A stretch of DNA of 63,748 nt from Candidatus Gemmiger faecigallinarum (GCA_019120395.1 DWVD01000087.1:1-63748), one strand, 5' to 3'. Shown: positions 7,967-16,330, counted from the stretch's first letter. The notes: generated from the letters alone by a model not told the origin. Made by a program: numbers and translations.

Positions 7967-8476
7967 ATGACCCAAAAACAGTACGTCCGGCAGATTTTGC
8001 GCCGCATCCGGGCGACGGACAAAACCAAACGGCGCATCCGCACCGACCTGATGGCGGACATCGCCGCCAAGGAGGAGGCCGGCCAGACGCCGGAGCAGAT
8101 CCAGGCCGCCATGGGCAGCCCGGAAAAGGTCGCCGCTGAATTCAACGCCTCCTTTGCCGATACCGACGCGGCCGTCTGGTACCGCCGCCAGCGCATCGCC
8201 CGCACGGCCGCCATCGTGCTGGCGGTGCTGGCGGGGATCGCTTTTCTGTTCAGCCCCGGGGCGCAGCTTGCCTGGCTCTCGCTGATGGAGCCCGGCGTCG
8301 GCATCATCGGCGGCGCGGACGGGCCCACCACCGTTTTTGTCACCGGCGCCGCCGTGACGGGCGAGGCCGGCGCGCTGGAGATCTTGCTGGCGCTGTACGG
8401 CCTGCCGCTTTTGCTGGCGGCGCTGGCAGCCGCCTGCCTGGCCGCCTGGCTGATTTTCCACAGCCACAGGTCCTGA
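7967..8476 (+). CDS. HAAS-domain membrane protein, PadR partner
   Basis: A 169-residue protein. Residues 1-60 form a helical HAAS/DUF1700-like domain (VRQILRRIRATDKTKRRIRT, GQTPEQIQAAMGSPEKVAAEF). Then come a membrane segment (IVLAVLAGIAFLF), an extracytoplasmic stretch and a second membrane segment near the C-terminus. The loop contains GIIGGADGPTTVFVTG, which resembles a conserved motif of the beta subunit of sodium-pumping decarboxylases, but the rest is not that protein. It is cotranscribed with padR, so a membrane stress sensing role is plausible. Confidence 0.8.
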   Translation: MTQKQYVRQILRRIRATDKTKRRIRTDLMADIAAKEEAGQTPEQIQAAMGSPEKVAAEFNASFADTDAAVWYRRQRIARTAAIVLAVLAGIAFLFSPGAQLAWLSLMEPGVGIIGGADGPTTVFVTGAAVTGEAGALEILLALYGLPLLLAALAAACLAAWLIFHSHRS

Positions 8477-8502
8477 GCCGGCCCGTTTTTCCTGCTGAAA
8501 TA

Positions 8503-8740
8503 CAAAAACCGCGCTGCTGTAACACGGAGCAAGCGCAAGGAAGCTGTGGTTTTGCCGCGCAGAAGGCAAAACTGCAAAGTACCGAAAAATCGCAAAAACA
8601 GGCCGGCGGCAGGGCGCCGGAACGCCGGCGTCCTTTGTGGACGCCAGGCGGCGGCAACACAGCCAACGGCCTGTTTTTTGTCAGGTTTTGCGGCAAAGGT
8701 TCCTTGTGCGCGCTCCGCCAAAACGGCAGCGCGGTTTTTG
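8503..8740. repeat. Large nested imperfect palindrome (intergenic)
   Basis: CAAAAACCGCGCTG (8503-8516) and its exact complement (8727-8740) close a 238-nt structure. Further nested pairs occur in order: GGAGC/GCTCC, CAAGGAA/TTCCTTG, TTGCCGC/GCGGCAA, and AACAGGCC/GGCCTGTT. The centre holds another hairpin, GGCGTCC/GGACGCC. It lies between convergent genes and no ORF in it looks real. It may be a mobile inverted-repeat element or a structured RNA. Confidence 0.6.
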
Positions 8741-8766
8741 CTGCGGCCGGGCGTTGCCTGTGGCGG

Positions 8767-9210
8767 TCAGCGGAGGAGGTCCCCGTCTTGACCGTCGGTC
8801 AGGTCGTCGCCGGCGTACTCGGTGTCCTGGGCTTCCGGCAGATCGTCCTGGACGCCCAGGCGCTCCTCGCTGCCCGGCTCAAAATTGCCGACCACATCCG
8901 CCGCGCCGTTTTGGCCCTGCGCGTCATCGCCGGCCTGGGCGCGGATCTCCGGCATCTGCTCCGGCGCGTCCCCGGGCATGGCGGGGCCGTTGGTGTCCGG
9001 GCCGTGCGGGTCAATGCCGGTGCCGTATTCGTCCTGCTGGACGGCGTGGTGACCGGTGGGGTACAGGTCGTCCGCCATCATGCCGGGCACGCCGCCGGGC
9101 ATCATCCCCGGCATCACGCCGGGCATCATGTCGCTGCCCTCCGGAATGTCGGTCCAGAAATCGCTGTGTTCTTCCTCAGCCCCGTGGGGGCCAAACGGTT
9201 CGTGGTACAT
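8767..9210 (-). CDS. Acidic Met/Gly/Pro-rich hypothetical protein
   Basis: A 147-residue protein I do not recognise. The N-terminus (MYHEPFGPHGAEEEHSDFW) leads to a run of M-P-G repeats (MMPGVMPGMMPGGVPGMM, about residues 28-45), then an Asp/Glu/Gln/Gly-rich acidic tail. There is no signal peptide or membrane segment. The ATG has a good AAAGGAG site, which supports a real gene. Methionine- and histidine-rich repeats sometimes bind copper or other soft metals, but this is speculation. It is divergent from the LCP-like gene. Confidence 0.65.
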   Translation of the reverse strand: MYHEPFGPHGAEEEHSDFWTDIPEGSDMMPGVMPGMMPGGVPGMMADDLYPTGHHAVQQDEYGTGIDPHGPDTNGPAMPGDAPEQMPEIRAQAGDDAQGQNGAADVVGNFEPGSEERLGVQDDLPEAQDTEYAGDDLTDGQDGDLLR

Positions 9211-9349
9211 TGTCTGTTTCTCCTTTCACCCCGGGCTGCCCGTTTTGTACAGCCCCGTCGTATAGCCTGCCCGGTTTGGGGCCACACTGCAATTGTGGGC
9301 GGCCCACCGGCCGGTCACTATCCAGTATGGGGAAGAAAGGATGGTTTTT

Positions 9350-10210
9350 ATGCGTTCGCGCAAAGGACTTTTTTGGCGCAGCCTCTTTTTGACGCTGCTG
9401 GTGCTGGTGCCCATGTCTGCCGCGGTGCTGTTCTTTTCGGGCCAGCGGCAGCGCCAGGCCCAGTTGGAACTGGCGGCCGCCGCCGGCCGGGGCGAGGTGG
9501 GCGTGGACGCCGGCGCGCAGAATACCCACCGCATCCTGCTGGCAGTGCAGAACGAAACGCCGGAATTTCTGCTGCTGCGCATCGACGCCCCGGCGCGCAC
9601 CATCACCTTTTGCGCGGTGCCGGGTCAGACGCAGGTGGACGCGCCCCAGGGCAGCACGACGCTGGCCGACTGCTACCTGACGGCCGGCCCGGCCCGCGCC
9701 GCGCAGCTGCTGGCTTCCACGCTGGAGACCGGACCGGACGCCTATTTTGCCGCCACGCCCGATACCTATGCCGAGCTGATCGGCGGCGACGCCACGGCCA
9801 CCTTTGACACGGCGGCGGTGCTTTCGCTGGAGCGCCGCCGCGAGCTGGGCTACGGCGAGGACCATGTGGCCGAGCTGACCCCGGCCGATACCGAAACGTT
9901 CCTGCAGACGCTGCGCCCCGGCATGACGGTCCGGAACGCGGCTTCGCTGCGGGCGGCGGTGTGGTCGGCCTACCTGCGGCAGAACCCCGCCCGGCTGTCG
10001 CTGCTGGTGGACGCGGCCCGGGAGCAGTCGGCCAGGACGCTGACCGACCTGACCGCCCAGGACCTGCAGGAGATCGGGCAGACGCTGGCGTATCTGGCGG
10101 ACCGCACCGAGACGACGGTGGAATACACCGTGCTTTCGGGCGCCGAGACGCCGGCCGGTTACCTTCTGGACGGCGGCGGCGTCGAGCAGGCGCGGGAACT
10201 GCTGGACTGA
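9350..10210 (+). CDS. LytR-CpsA-Psr (LCP)-like membrane-anchored protein, catalytic residues apparently lost
   Basis: A 286-residue protein with a single N-terminal membrane anchor (SLFLTLLVLVPMSAAVLFFS) and an extracellular LCP-like domain. ILLAVQNETPEFLLLRID, TLADCYLTAGPARAAQLLAS and DAYFAATPDTYAELIGG follow the LCP pattern in order. LCP enzymes attach glycopolymers to peptidoglycan, but the usual S-x-P-R-D segment reads AVPGQTQV here, so the conserved Arg and Asp are missing. The start at 9350 sits 9 bases after AGAAAGG. The last 52 bases overlap the convergent MocR gene. Confidence 0.7.
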   Translation: MRSRKGLFWRSLFLTLLVLVPMSAAVLFFSGQRQRQAQLELAAAAGRGEVGVDAGAQNTHRILLAVQNETPEFLLLRIDAPARTITFCAVPGQTQVDAPQGSTTLADCYLTAGPARAAQLLASTLETGPDAYFAATPDTYAELIGGDATATFDTAAVLSLERRRELGYGEDHVAELTPADTETFLQTLRPGMTVRNAASLRAAVWSAYLRQNPARLSLLVDAAREQSARTLTDLTAQDLQEIGQTLAYLADRTETTVEYTVLSGAETPAGYLLDGGGVEQARELLD

Positions 10211-11607
10211 GCGCCCGGCAGCCAGGCGGCGGCCAGCGCGGCGGCGGCGCCGTCGATCTGGTCGTCCGGCAGGGCGGCATAGCCGGCCACCACCGTGTCG
10301 GCGGGGCAAAGCTCCGGCCGGGCCCAATAGTATTCGCTCAGCCCGTGCAGGCGCACGCCGGCCTGCGCCGCGGCCGCGACCATCCGGGCTTCGCCGCCCG
10401 CGCCGGGCAGCGTCAGCAGCAGGTGCAGCCCGGAATGGCGGCCGCGGATGGCCAGCCCCGGCCCCAGGGCGGCGGTCAGGGCGGCGGTCAGGCGTTCCAT
10501 CCGTTTTTTGTAGGCCAGCCGCATCCGGGCCAGATGCCGCGTAAAATAGCCGCCGGTCATGAACCGGCTCAGCGTCTGCTGCTCAAACCGGCTGACGGTG
10601 TTGGAGTAGAGCGCAAAATCCTGCCGGTAACGCTGCAGCAGCGGCCCGGGCAGGACCATGCAGGCGATGCGGATCCCCGGCGCCAGGCTTTTGGAAAAGG
10701 TGGTCAGGTAGACCACCGGACCGTCCGGACCTGCTATGCCCTGCAGGCTGGGCAGCGGCCGGATGTCGAACCGGAACTCCGAGTCGTAGTCGTCCTCCAG
10801 GATATACCGCCCCGGCGCTTCGCGCGCCCAGGCCAGCAGCTGGGCGCGGCGGGGGGCGGGCATCGTCACGCCGGTGGGAAAGTGGTGGCTGGGCGTGATG
10901 TAGCACAGGTTTGCCCCGGTCCCGGCCAGCGACTGCACCGACAGCCCGCTTTTGTCGATGTGGGCGGGGCGGCAGGGGATGCCGCTGTTTTGCAGCACTG
11001 CCCGCGCGCGGGAATAGCCGGGGTTTTCCACCGCCGCGGCGCCGCCGGCAAACAGATGGGCCAGGCAGCCCAGCAGGTATTCGATACCGGCGCCCACCAC
11101 GACCTGTTCCGGCGTGCAGCGCACCCCCCGGTAAGCGCCCAGATAGTCGGCGATGGCGGCGCGCAGCTCGGCGTCGCCCTGGGCCTCGCCCCGCTGCAGC
11201 AGCTGGGGGCTGTTGTACAAAAGGTCGCGTTGGATGCGCCCCCAGCTGCGGGCGGGGAACAGCGCGGTGTCGATGCCGGTGGTCGAAAGATCATACCGGT
11301 ACGCGGGGGCGGGCTGCGGCGGCGCGGGGGCGGCTGCGGCGGCGCGGGGAGCGCCGCTTTGCAGCATGCCGCCGGTCTCCTGCACAAAGAAACCGCGGCG
11401 GGGGCGGCTTTCGGCCAGGCCCTCGGCGGCCAGCATCTGGTAGGCGGTGTCCACCGTGCTGACGCTGACGCCCAGCCGCGCCGCCATGCTGCGCCGCCCC
11501 GGCAGCGGCTTGCCCGGGGGGAGCGCGCCGTTTTGGATGTCGGCCGCAAGGGCGCGGTAGAGCTGCTCGTACAGCGGCGTGGCGGACTCGGGATGGAGCG
11601 TGATCAT
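10159..11607 (-). CDS. MocR/PdxR-type regulator (GntR winged helix fused to aminotransferase-like domain)
   Basis: A 482-residue protein. Residues 1-75 form a GntR-type DNA-binding domain (PLYEQLYRALAADIQNGALP, RRSMAARLGVSVSTVDTAYQ). A Pro/Ala linker follows, then a fold-type I PLP aminotransferase-like domain (YNSPQLLQRGEAQGDAELRA, VENPGYSRA, EDDYDSEFR). TTFSKSLAPGIRI holds the expected PLP lysine. Such proteins sense PLP and often control vitamin B6 genes. It is divergent from an ECF S component, which may be its target. Its 3' end overlaps the convergent LCP-like gene. Confidence 0.92.
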   Translation of the reverse strand: MITLHPESATPLYEQLYRALAADIQNGALPPGKPLPGRRSMAARLGVSVSTVDTAYQMLAAEGLAESRPRRGFFVQETGGMLQSGAPRAAAAAPAPPQPAPAYRYDLSTTGIDTALFPARSWGRIQRDLLYNSPQLLQRGEAQGDAELRAAIADYLGAYRGVRCTPEQVVVGAGIEYLLGCLAHLFAGGAAAVENPGYSRARAVLQNSGIPCRPAHIDKSGLSVQSLAGTGANLCYITPSHHFPTGVTMPAPRRAQLLAWAREAPGRYILEDDYDSEFRFDIRPLPSLQGIAGPDGPVVYLTTFSKSLAPGIRIACMVLPGPLLQRYRQDFALYSNTVSRFEQQTLSRFMTGGYFTRHLARMRLAYKKRMERLTAALTAALGPGLAIRGRHSGLHLLLTLPGAGGEARMVAAAAQAGVRLHGLSEYYWARPELCPADTVVAGYAALPDDQIDGAAAALAAAWLPGAQSSSSRACSTPPPSRR

Positions 11608-11636
11608 AAGAAAGGCCTCCGGGAAAAATGAGAAAA

Positions 11637-11695
11637 CTGGCCTGATAAAAAAGTTGTATTCTGGATATTTTGAACAGGCCAGATGCGGCTATAAT
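11637..11695. promoter_or_regulatory. Divergent control region of the MocR gene and the ECF S component
   Basis: CTGGCCTG (11637-11644) and CAGGCCAG (11675-11682) form an 8-bp inverted repeat with a 30-bp spacer. TATAAT for the plus-strand gene is at 11690-11695, without a good -35, as expected if the MocR protein activates it. Downstream, about 11700-11740, is a GC-rich hairpin-forming leader (CGCCGGGGCGC region) of unknown role. Confidence 0.5.
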
Positions 11696-11820
11696 GGGAG
11701 CATACCCCTCGCCGGGGCGCTTGTCAAGCGGCGCAGGGGATCCATTTTTGGCGGTGGGCCGCCGCGGGACGGGGGTCTGACCTTCCCTGCGCAGCGCCGC
11801 CGGATCGAGAGGGATGTTCC

Positions 11821-12498
11821 ATGGCTGTATCCACGTCCGTTTTGTGGCTTTTGCTGTTTATCGTGGTGGTGCTGGCCCTGCTGCTGGCCGCGTTCACCCA
11901 CACCAACTTTACCACCCGTAAGATCGCCCTGATCGGCGTTATGGCGGCGCTGAGCTTTGTGGCTTACGAGTTTTTCCGCATTCCCAACATTTTGGGCAGC
12001 GGATCGTCGTTCCACCTGGGCAACACCTTTACGGTGCTGGCGGCCCTGCTGCTGGATGGTGTGTCCGGTGGCCTGGCCGGCGCGTTCGGGCTGGCCCTGG
12101 CGGATATTGTCGCCGGCGACCCGGGCTACGCCGTCACCACCTTTGTGCTCAAGTTCATCATCGGCCTGGTCTGCGGGTCGGTCGCGCACAAAATTCTCCA
12201 TCTGAACACGATGGAAGAACGCCATGCCGGCCGCGCAAAATATCTTACGGCGGTCACGGTCAGCGCCTTCAGCGGCCTGTTTGTCAACGTGTTCACCGAC
12301 CCCTTCCTGGGGTATTTCCGCAACCGGTATCTGTTTGGCCAGACGGTGGAGCTGGCAAGCGCCATGGCGGGGATCTCCAGCGGCGTCACGCTGGTCAACT
12401 CGCTGCTGTCCACGGCCTGCGCGGTGGGGCTGTACCTGGTATTGTACCCGGCGCTGAAAAAAGCCCGGCTTTTGCCCGGCGCGCACCCGGCCCGCTGA
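11821..12498 (+). CDS. ECF transporter S component, candidate vitamin B6 (pyridoxine-type) uptake
   Basis: A 225-residue polytopic protein with about six hydrophobic segments. The pattern TTRKIALIGVMAALSFVAYE followed by LGNTFTVLAALLLDG and AGAFGLALADIVAG is typical of ECF substrate-binding subunits, which capture a vitamin and dock on the shared EcfAAT module (not in the window). Substrate cannot be read from the sequence. The divergent MocR/PdxR-like regulator makes a B6 vitamer a reasonable guess; riboflavin or another vitamin remains possible. Confidence 0.8.
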   Translation: MAVSTSVLWLLLFIVVVLALLLAAFTHTNFTTRKIALIGVMAALSFVAYEFFRIPNILGSGSSFHLGNTFTVLAALLLDGVSGGLAGAFGLALADIVAGDPGYAVTTFVLKFIIGLVCGSVAHKILHLNTMEERHAGRAKYLTAVTVSAFSGLFVNVFTDPFLGYFRNRYLFGQTVELASAMAGISSGVTLVNSLLSTACAVGLYLVLYPALKKARLLPGAHPAR

Positions 12499-12530
12499 CC
12501 CCATCCCCCGGCATACGCTGGAAAAATCCG

Positions 12531-12582
12531 CAGCCAGGCGGCCGTTTTTCGGCACAAAGCACGAAAAAACGGCTGAGGGCTG
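12531..12582 (+). terminator. Hairpin after the ECF gene, possible terminator
   Basis: CAGCC and GGCCGTTTTTCG pair with CGAAAAAACGGC and GGCTG around a 10-base loop. A short T-run (CTTTTGCC) follows the base. The stem is long but imperfect. Confidence 0.5.
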
Positions 12583-12702
12583 GCGCTTTTGCCCAAAAGG
12601 GTGTACAATGGTTGCTGTACATTTCAAATGCACTTTAGCGGGTCGTATCGGCCGCCTGCCCCCGGGCGGGGCCGGGATGGCGCGGCCCGGAAAGGAAACG
12701 GT

Positions 12703-13971
12703 ATGGCAAACAGGAAATCCCGCGGATCAAAAGGCGGCAATTTCTGGCAGCGGATGGACGAGCGCGGCCGGATGTTTTTTGTGCTGGCCCTTTGCAGCGC
12801 CGCGCTGCTGATCACGGTCATTGCAGCGTTTGTGATCGTCCGCCCCACCGCGGACGACCAGGGCGGCAGCGGCGACAGTTCGGTGGTCAGCGGTGGGGAC
12901 TACGACCAGTCCGCCAACTCCATCGACGCTTCGGAATACGGCTCCACCGTGCTGGCGGAGACCGAGGACGCGGGCCAGGACTACATCGACAGCACGCTGT
13001 TTTTGGGCGACTCCAACACGGCGCGGATGTACCGCCTGTTTGACTATTGCAGCTACGACAACGCCATCGGCTCGGTGGGGATGTCGGCGCGCCAGCTGGA
13101 GGATTACGCCTGCGCCCAGTTTGCCGGGTATTCCGGCTATATGACCATGCCGGAGGCCGTGGCCCTGATGCAGCCCGAGCGCGTCATCATCACCTTTGGC
13201 ACCAACGACGCCGGCACCGACGTGGATACCTTTATCGAAAATTACGAGGCCGGCATCCAGGCGGTGCAGGACGCTTACCCCAGCGTGGACGTCATCGTCA
13301 ATTCGGTGCCGCCCATCGGCCGCAGCCATATCAACTCCAGCCTGGACCAGGCGCAGCTGGATGAATACAACCAGGCCATCGTGGCCATGTGCGAGACCAA
13401 CGGCTGGAAGTTCCTGAACAGCGCCGAGGCTCTGAAGGGGACGGACGGCTACGCCCGCAGCGGGTATGTGGAGTCCGACGGCATCCACCTGACCAGCAGC
13501 GCCATGGATGCGCTGTTCCAGTATATCCGCACCCACAGCTATATCACCGAGGACGACCGTCCCGCGCTGACCAGCATCCCCGAGCATACCGGCGACCGGG
13601 ACGTTTCGGCGCAGACCGCCAGCTCGGTGGTGGCGTCCAGCAGTTACAGCGCGCCGTCCAGCTCGTTGGCAGAGGAGCCGGAGGCGACCCCCACGCCGGA
13701 GCCGACCGAGACCCCGGTGGAGGCAACGCCCACGCCCTCCCCCACGCCGTCTCCCACGCCTGCCCCGACGCCGGAGCCTACCCCGTCGCCCACGCCGGAA
13801 CCCACCCCAACGCTTACCCCGGAGCCGACCCCCACGCCGGAGCCGACTCCTGTACCTACCCCGGAGCCTACGCCGGAGCCGACTCCTGCGCCTACGGCGG
13901 AACCTGCGCCCTCGCCTACCGATGATCCGGCAGATGACAGCGGCGCTTCGACAGAAAGCGTTGAGGGCTGA
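12703..13971 (+). CDS. Membrane-anchored SGNH/GDSL-type hydrolase with Pro/Thr-rich repeat tail
   Basis: A 422-residue protein. A basic N-terminus precedes one membrane segment (about residues 24-46, [20 protein letters not shown]). The catalytic domain has block [10 protein letters not shown] with the nucleophile Ser, block III FGTND, and block V SDGIHLT with the Asp-His pair. From about residue 325 the chain becomes Ser/Thr/Pro-rich and ends in some 25 tandem PTPEPTP-like units, probably a wall-spanning spacer. It may deacylate a surface glycan; substrate unknown. The ATG at 12703 follows AAAGGAAA. Confidence 0.88.
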   Translation: MANRKSRGSKGGNFWQRMDERGRMFFVLALCSAALLITVIAAFVIVRPTADDQGGSGDSSVVSGGDYDQSANSIDASEYGSTVLAETEDAGQDYIDSTLFLGDSNTARMYRLFDYCSYDNAIGSVGMSARQLEDYACAQFAGYSGYMTMPEAVALMQPERVIITFGTNDAGTDVDTFIENYEAGIQAVQDAYPSVDVIVNSVPPIGRSHINSSLDQAQLDEYNQAIVAMCETNGWKFLNSAEALKGTDGYARSGYVESDGIHLTSSAMDALFQYIRTHSYITEDDRPALTSIPEHTGDRDVSAQTASSVVASSSYSAPSSSLAEEPEATPTPEPTETPVEATPTPSPTPSPTPAPTPEPTPSPTPEPTPTLTPEPTPTPEPTPVPTPEPTPEPTPAPTAEPAPSPTDDPADDSGASTESVEG

Positions 13972-13995
13972 GTCCCTGCACATACCCTAAAGGAA

Positions 13996-14048
13996 GCCAA
14001 AAACCACATCCGTACCGGACGCAGCTGCCCGGCGGGTGTGGTTTTGGC
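13996..14048 (+). terminator. Terminator after the SGNH hydrolase gene
   Basis: GCCAAAAACCACA (13996-) pairs imperfectly with TGTGGTTTTGGC (-14048) around an inner GC-rich loop region. It lies 25 bases after the stop. Confidence 0.6.
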
Positions 14049-14165
14049 ATATCTTATCACAGAGTCCTGTCGGGCTTCCGGCGGCGCATCCGTCCGCCGG
14101 GATCCCGAACGTCTCTCTTCGGATCCTTCGTTTTTATCATATTCCATCGGAAAGAAGGTGCCTGC

Positions 14166-15329
14166 ATGCAGCAATCGGAAGCGGCGTCCCGCGCCGCTGC
14201 GGGCAAACGGGCCAGCCGCATCGGGATCGGCTGCAACCTGGCGCTGTTTGCCGTCAAGCTGGCGGCCGGGCTGCTGTCCGGGTCGCTCTCGGTGGCGGCG
14301 GACGCGTTCAACAACCTGTCCGACGCTTCCAGCAGCCTGATCAGCCTGCTGGGCTTCAAACTGGGCGAAAAGCCCGCCGACCCGGAACACCCCTACGGCC
14401 ATGGCCGGTACGAGTATCTGGCCGGGCTGTGCGTCTCGGTGCTGATCCTGGCGGTGGGCATCGAGCTGCTGCGCTCCAGCATCGGACGCATCGCGGCCCC
14501 GGAACCGGTGGATTTCACCTGGCTCACCGCGGGCATCCTGCTTTTGTCCATCGCGGTCAAGGCCTGCATGGCGGCGTTCTACCGCCGCACCGGGCGCCGC
14601 ATCGGCTCCGATACCCTGACCGCCGCCGCGGCCGACAGCCGCAACGACGTGCTGGCCACCGGCTGCGTGCTGGCCGGGGCGCTGCTTTCCCGCGCGACCG
14701 GGAAGGAGCTGGACGGCTTTGTGGGCCTGGGCGTCGCGGTGTTTATCCTGTACAGCGGCTTTGCGCTGGTGCGCAGCACGCTGGACCCGCTGCTGGGCCG
14801 TGCGCCGGAGCCGGCGGAGGTGGAAGCCATCCGGCAAAAGATCCTCGGCTATCCCGGCGTCATCGGCACCCACGACCTGCTGATCCATGACTATGGCCCC
14901 GGGCGGCAGTTTGCCAGCGTCCATGTGGAAATGTCGGCGGCGGGGGACCCGCTGCAGAGCCATGCCGTCGTCGATACCATCGAGCGGGACTTTTTGCGGG
15001 ATCTCGGCCTGAATCTGGTGGTGCACATGGACCCGGTGGCGGACGTGGACACGGCGGCCGGGCGCTTCCGCGAATGGGTGGCCGCCCAGGCCCGCGCCGT
15101 CGACCCTGCGCTGACCATCCACGACCTGTGCGTCATGCCCGGCGAGGACGGCGGCGCGGCGGTGTTCAGCTTTGACTGCGCCGCCCCGCCCGACCTGCCC
15201 CTGGACGACGGCGAGATCGGGCGGCGGCTGGCCGAAAAGGTGAAAGCCCGCTATCCGCGCTGCCGCTGCGAGATCACCGTCGACCGGGGCTATGCGGCGC
15301 TGCCCCACAAGGACCCGGCGGCAAAATAA
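14166..15329 (+). CDS. Cation diffusion facilitator (CDF) family metal efflux protein
   Basis: A 387-residue protein with six predicted membrane segments and a C-terminal cytoplasmic metal-binding domain. Family signatures are clear: DAFNNLSDASSS, HPYGHGRYEYL and AAADSRNDVLATG, with the transport-site Asp residues in the second and fifth segments. Histidines in the tail (ASVHVEMSA, VVHMDPV) fit the regulatory domain. CDF proteins export Zn, Mn, Fe or Co by proton antiport; the metal cannot be decided. The ATG follows a GAAGGTG site. Confidence 0.93.
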   Translation: MQQSEAASRAAAGKRASRIGIGCNLALFAVKLAAGLLSGSLSVAADAFNNLSDASSSLISLLGFKLGEKPADPEHPYGHGRYEYLAGLCVSVLILAVGIELLRSSIGRIAAPEPVDFTWLTAGILLLSIAVKACMAAFYRRTGRRIGSDTLTAAAADSRNDVLATGCVLAGALLSRATGKELDGFVGLGVAVFILYSGFALVRSTLDPLLGRAPEPAEVEAIRQKILGYPGVIGTHDLLIHDYGPGRQFASVHVEMSAAGDPLQSHAVVDTIERDFLRDLGLNLVVHMDPVADVDTAAGRFREWVAAQARAVDPALTIHDLCVMPGEDGGAAVFSFDCAAPPDLPLDDGEIGRRLAEKVKARYPRCRCEITVDRGYAALPHKDPAAK

Positions 15330-15348
15330 CGCGCCGGCTGCCGGCGGA

Positions 15349-16125
15349 TCAGCCCTGCAGCCGGGCGTCCAGCCAGCCGCGCAGGTGCTCCCGCATGGCG
15401 GAAAACCGGCGGGCGGTATCGGGATTCCCGGTGGAAAAGTCCATCAGCTTTTCCAGCCAGCCCTGCTCCCGCATGATGCGCAGGCTTTCGGCAAAGACCA
15501 GCTCGTACACCAGCGACATATGCCCCACCACGTTGTCGGCGGGGGTGCGTTTCAGCGTCCGCAATACCGCATGGTGGCCGTAAAAGGCGGCCTCCACCTC
15601 CGGCGTGACGGCGGCGCTGCGCAGCTCCCGGGTGGACACGTTGTAGATCTCCTCCAGCGGCGTTTCCACATTGACCCGCAGAATGTCGATCTTGTCGGCG
15701 TCCCGCAGGATGTTGCAGTACAAAAGCGTCCGCCCGTCCAGACTGTCGGGCAGGCGGTAGGCGCTGTGCAGGGCCACCGCGGCGCGCAGCAGGGCGTCCT
15801 GGCTGTCGTCGTCGGTATAATCGCGGATCCGGCCCTGGTCAAACAGCAGGCGGGCGCTGCAGTCCGCATGGTCGATGGACACGGCGTCGTTGAAGGTGCC
15901 GTACCGGCGCAGCTGCTCAAACCGGCCCACGTCGTGCAGCAGGCCGCACAGCCAGGCCAGGTCCGCATCGGCCGGCGGCATGCCCTCGCTGGCGGCAATG
16001 CGGGCGCACAGGCCCGCCACGCGGTAGGTGTGGTCGATCTTCAGTTTTACCTTGGGATCGCTGGCGTTGTAGCGGGCGGTATAGGCGGCGAAGGCGGCCT
16101 GCGCCCGCCGGCGGTCGATCTGCAT
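15349..16125 (-). CDS. HD-domain phosphohydrolase
   Basis: A 258-residue HD-superfamily protein. KIDHTYRVAGLCARIA supplies the first His, LLHDVGRFEQL the HD pair, SIDHADCSARLLFD a third element and LRDADKIDILRV the final Asp. These are metal ligands for phosphate ester hydrolysis, often of nucleotides. Substrate is unknown. The start at 16125 follows GGGAGGGA. Upstream in-frame sequence runs through a palindromic region and is unlikely to be translated. Confidence 0.88.
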   Translation of the reverse strand: MQIDRRRAQAAFAAYTARYNASDPKVKLKIDHTYRVAGLCARIAASEGMPPADADLAWLCGLLHDVGRFEQLRRYGTFNDAVSIDHADCSARLLFDQGRIRDYTDDDSQDALLRAAVALHSAYRLPDSLDGRTLLYCNILRDADKIDILRVNVETPLEEIYNVSTRELRSAAVTPEVEAAFYGHHAVLRTLKRTPADNVVGHMSLVYELVFAESLRIMREQGWLEKLMDFSTGNPDTARRFSAMREHLRGWLDARLQG

Positions 16126-16140
16126 AAAAATCCCTCCCGG

Positions 16141-16330
16141 GTCTGCGCGGTTGCAAAAGAAAACAAAGCCGCAAAGATCTGGCGGAAAAGCGGCGTCTGC
16201 CGCGGGGTCGTGGCATGCCATGCACCAGGTACGCCGCGCCCTTCTGCCTTGCAGCTGCCGGTTTTCGGCGGTTTTGCGATGCTGCGCAGTTCCTGCGGAG
16301 CCTTTGTTTTCTTGTGTTGCCTGCGCTTTG
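16141..16330. repeat. Imperfect long-range palindrome upstream of the HD gene
   Basis: GAAAACAAAGCC near 16159-16170 is matched by the inverted GCCTTTGTTTTC near 16301-16312, with partly complementary flanks (TTGCAAAA against TTGTGTTGC). Between them lie several smaller palindromes. Composition resembles the nested palindrome at 8503-8740. From 16331 to 16541 I see nothing recognisable. Confidence 0.4.

Noticed and set aside
11700-11820. Riboswitch in the ECF gene leader
   Set aside because: A GC-rich hairpin is possible, but I could not match any known vitamin riboswitch core, and no terminator/antiterminator pair is evident.
13680-13930. Possible CRISPR-like or satellite repeat
   Set aside because: The periodic sequence encodes in-frame PTPEPTP units of the SGNH protein; there are no spacers. 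No CRISPR array was seen anywhere in the window.
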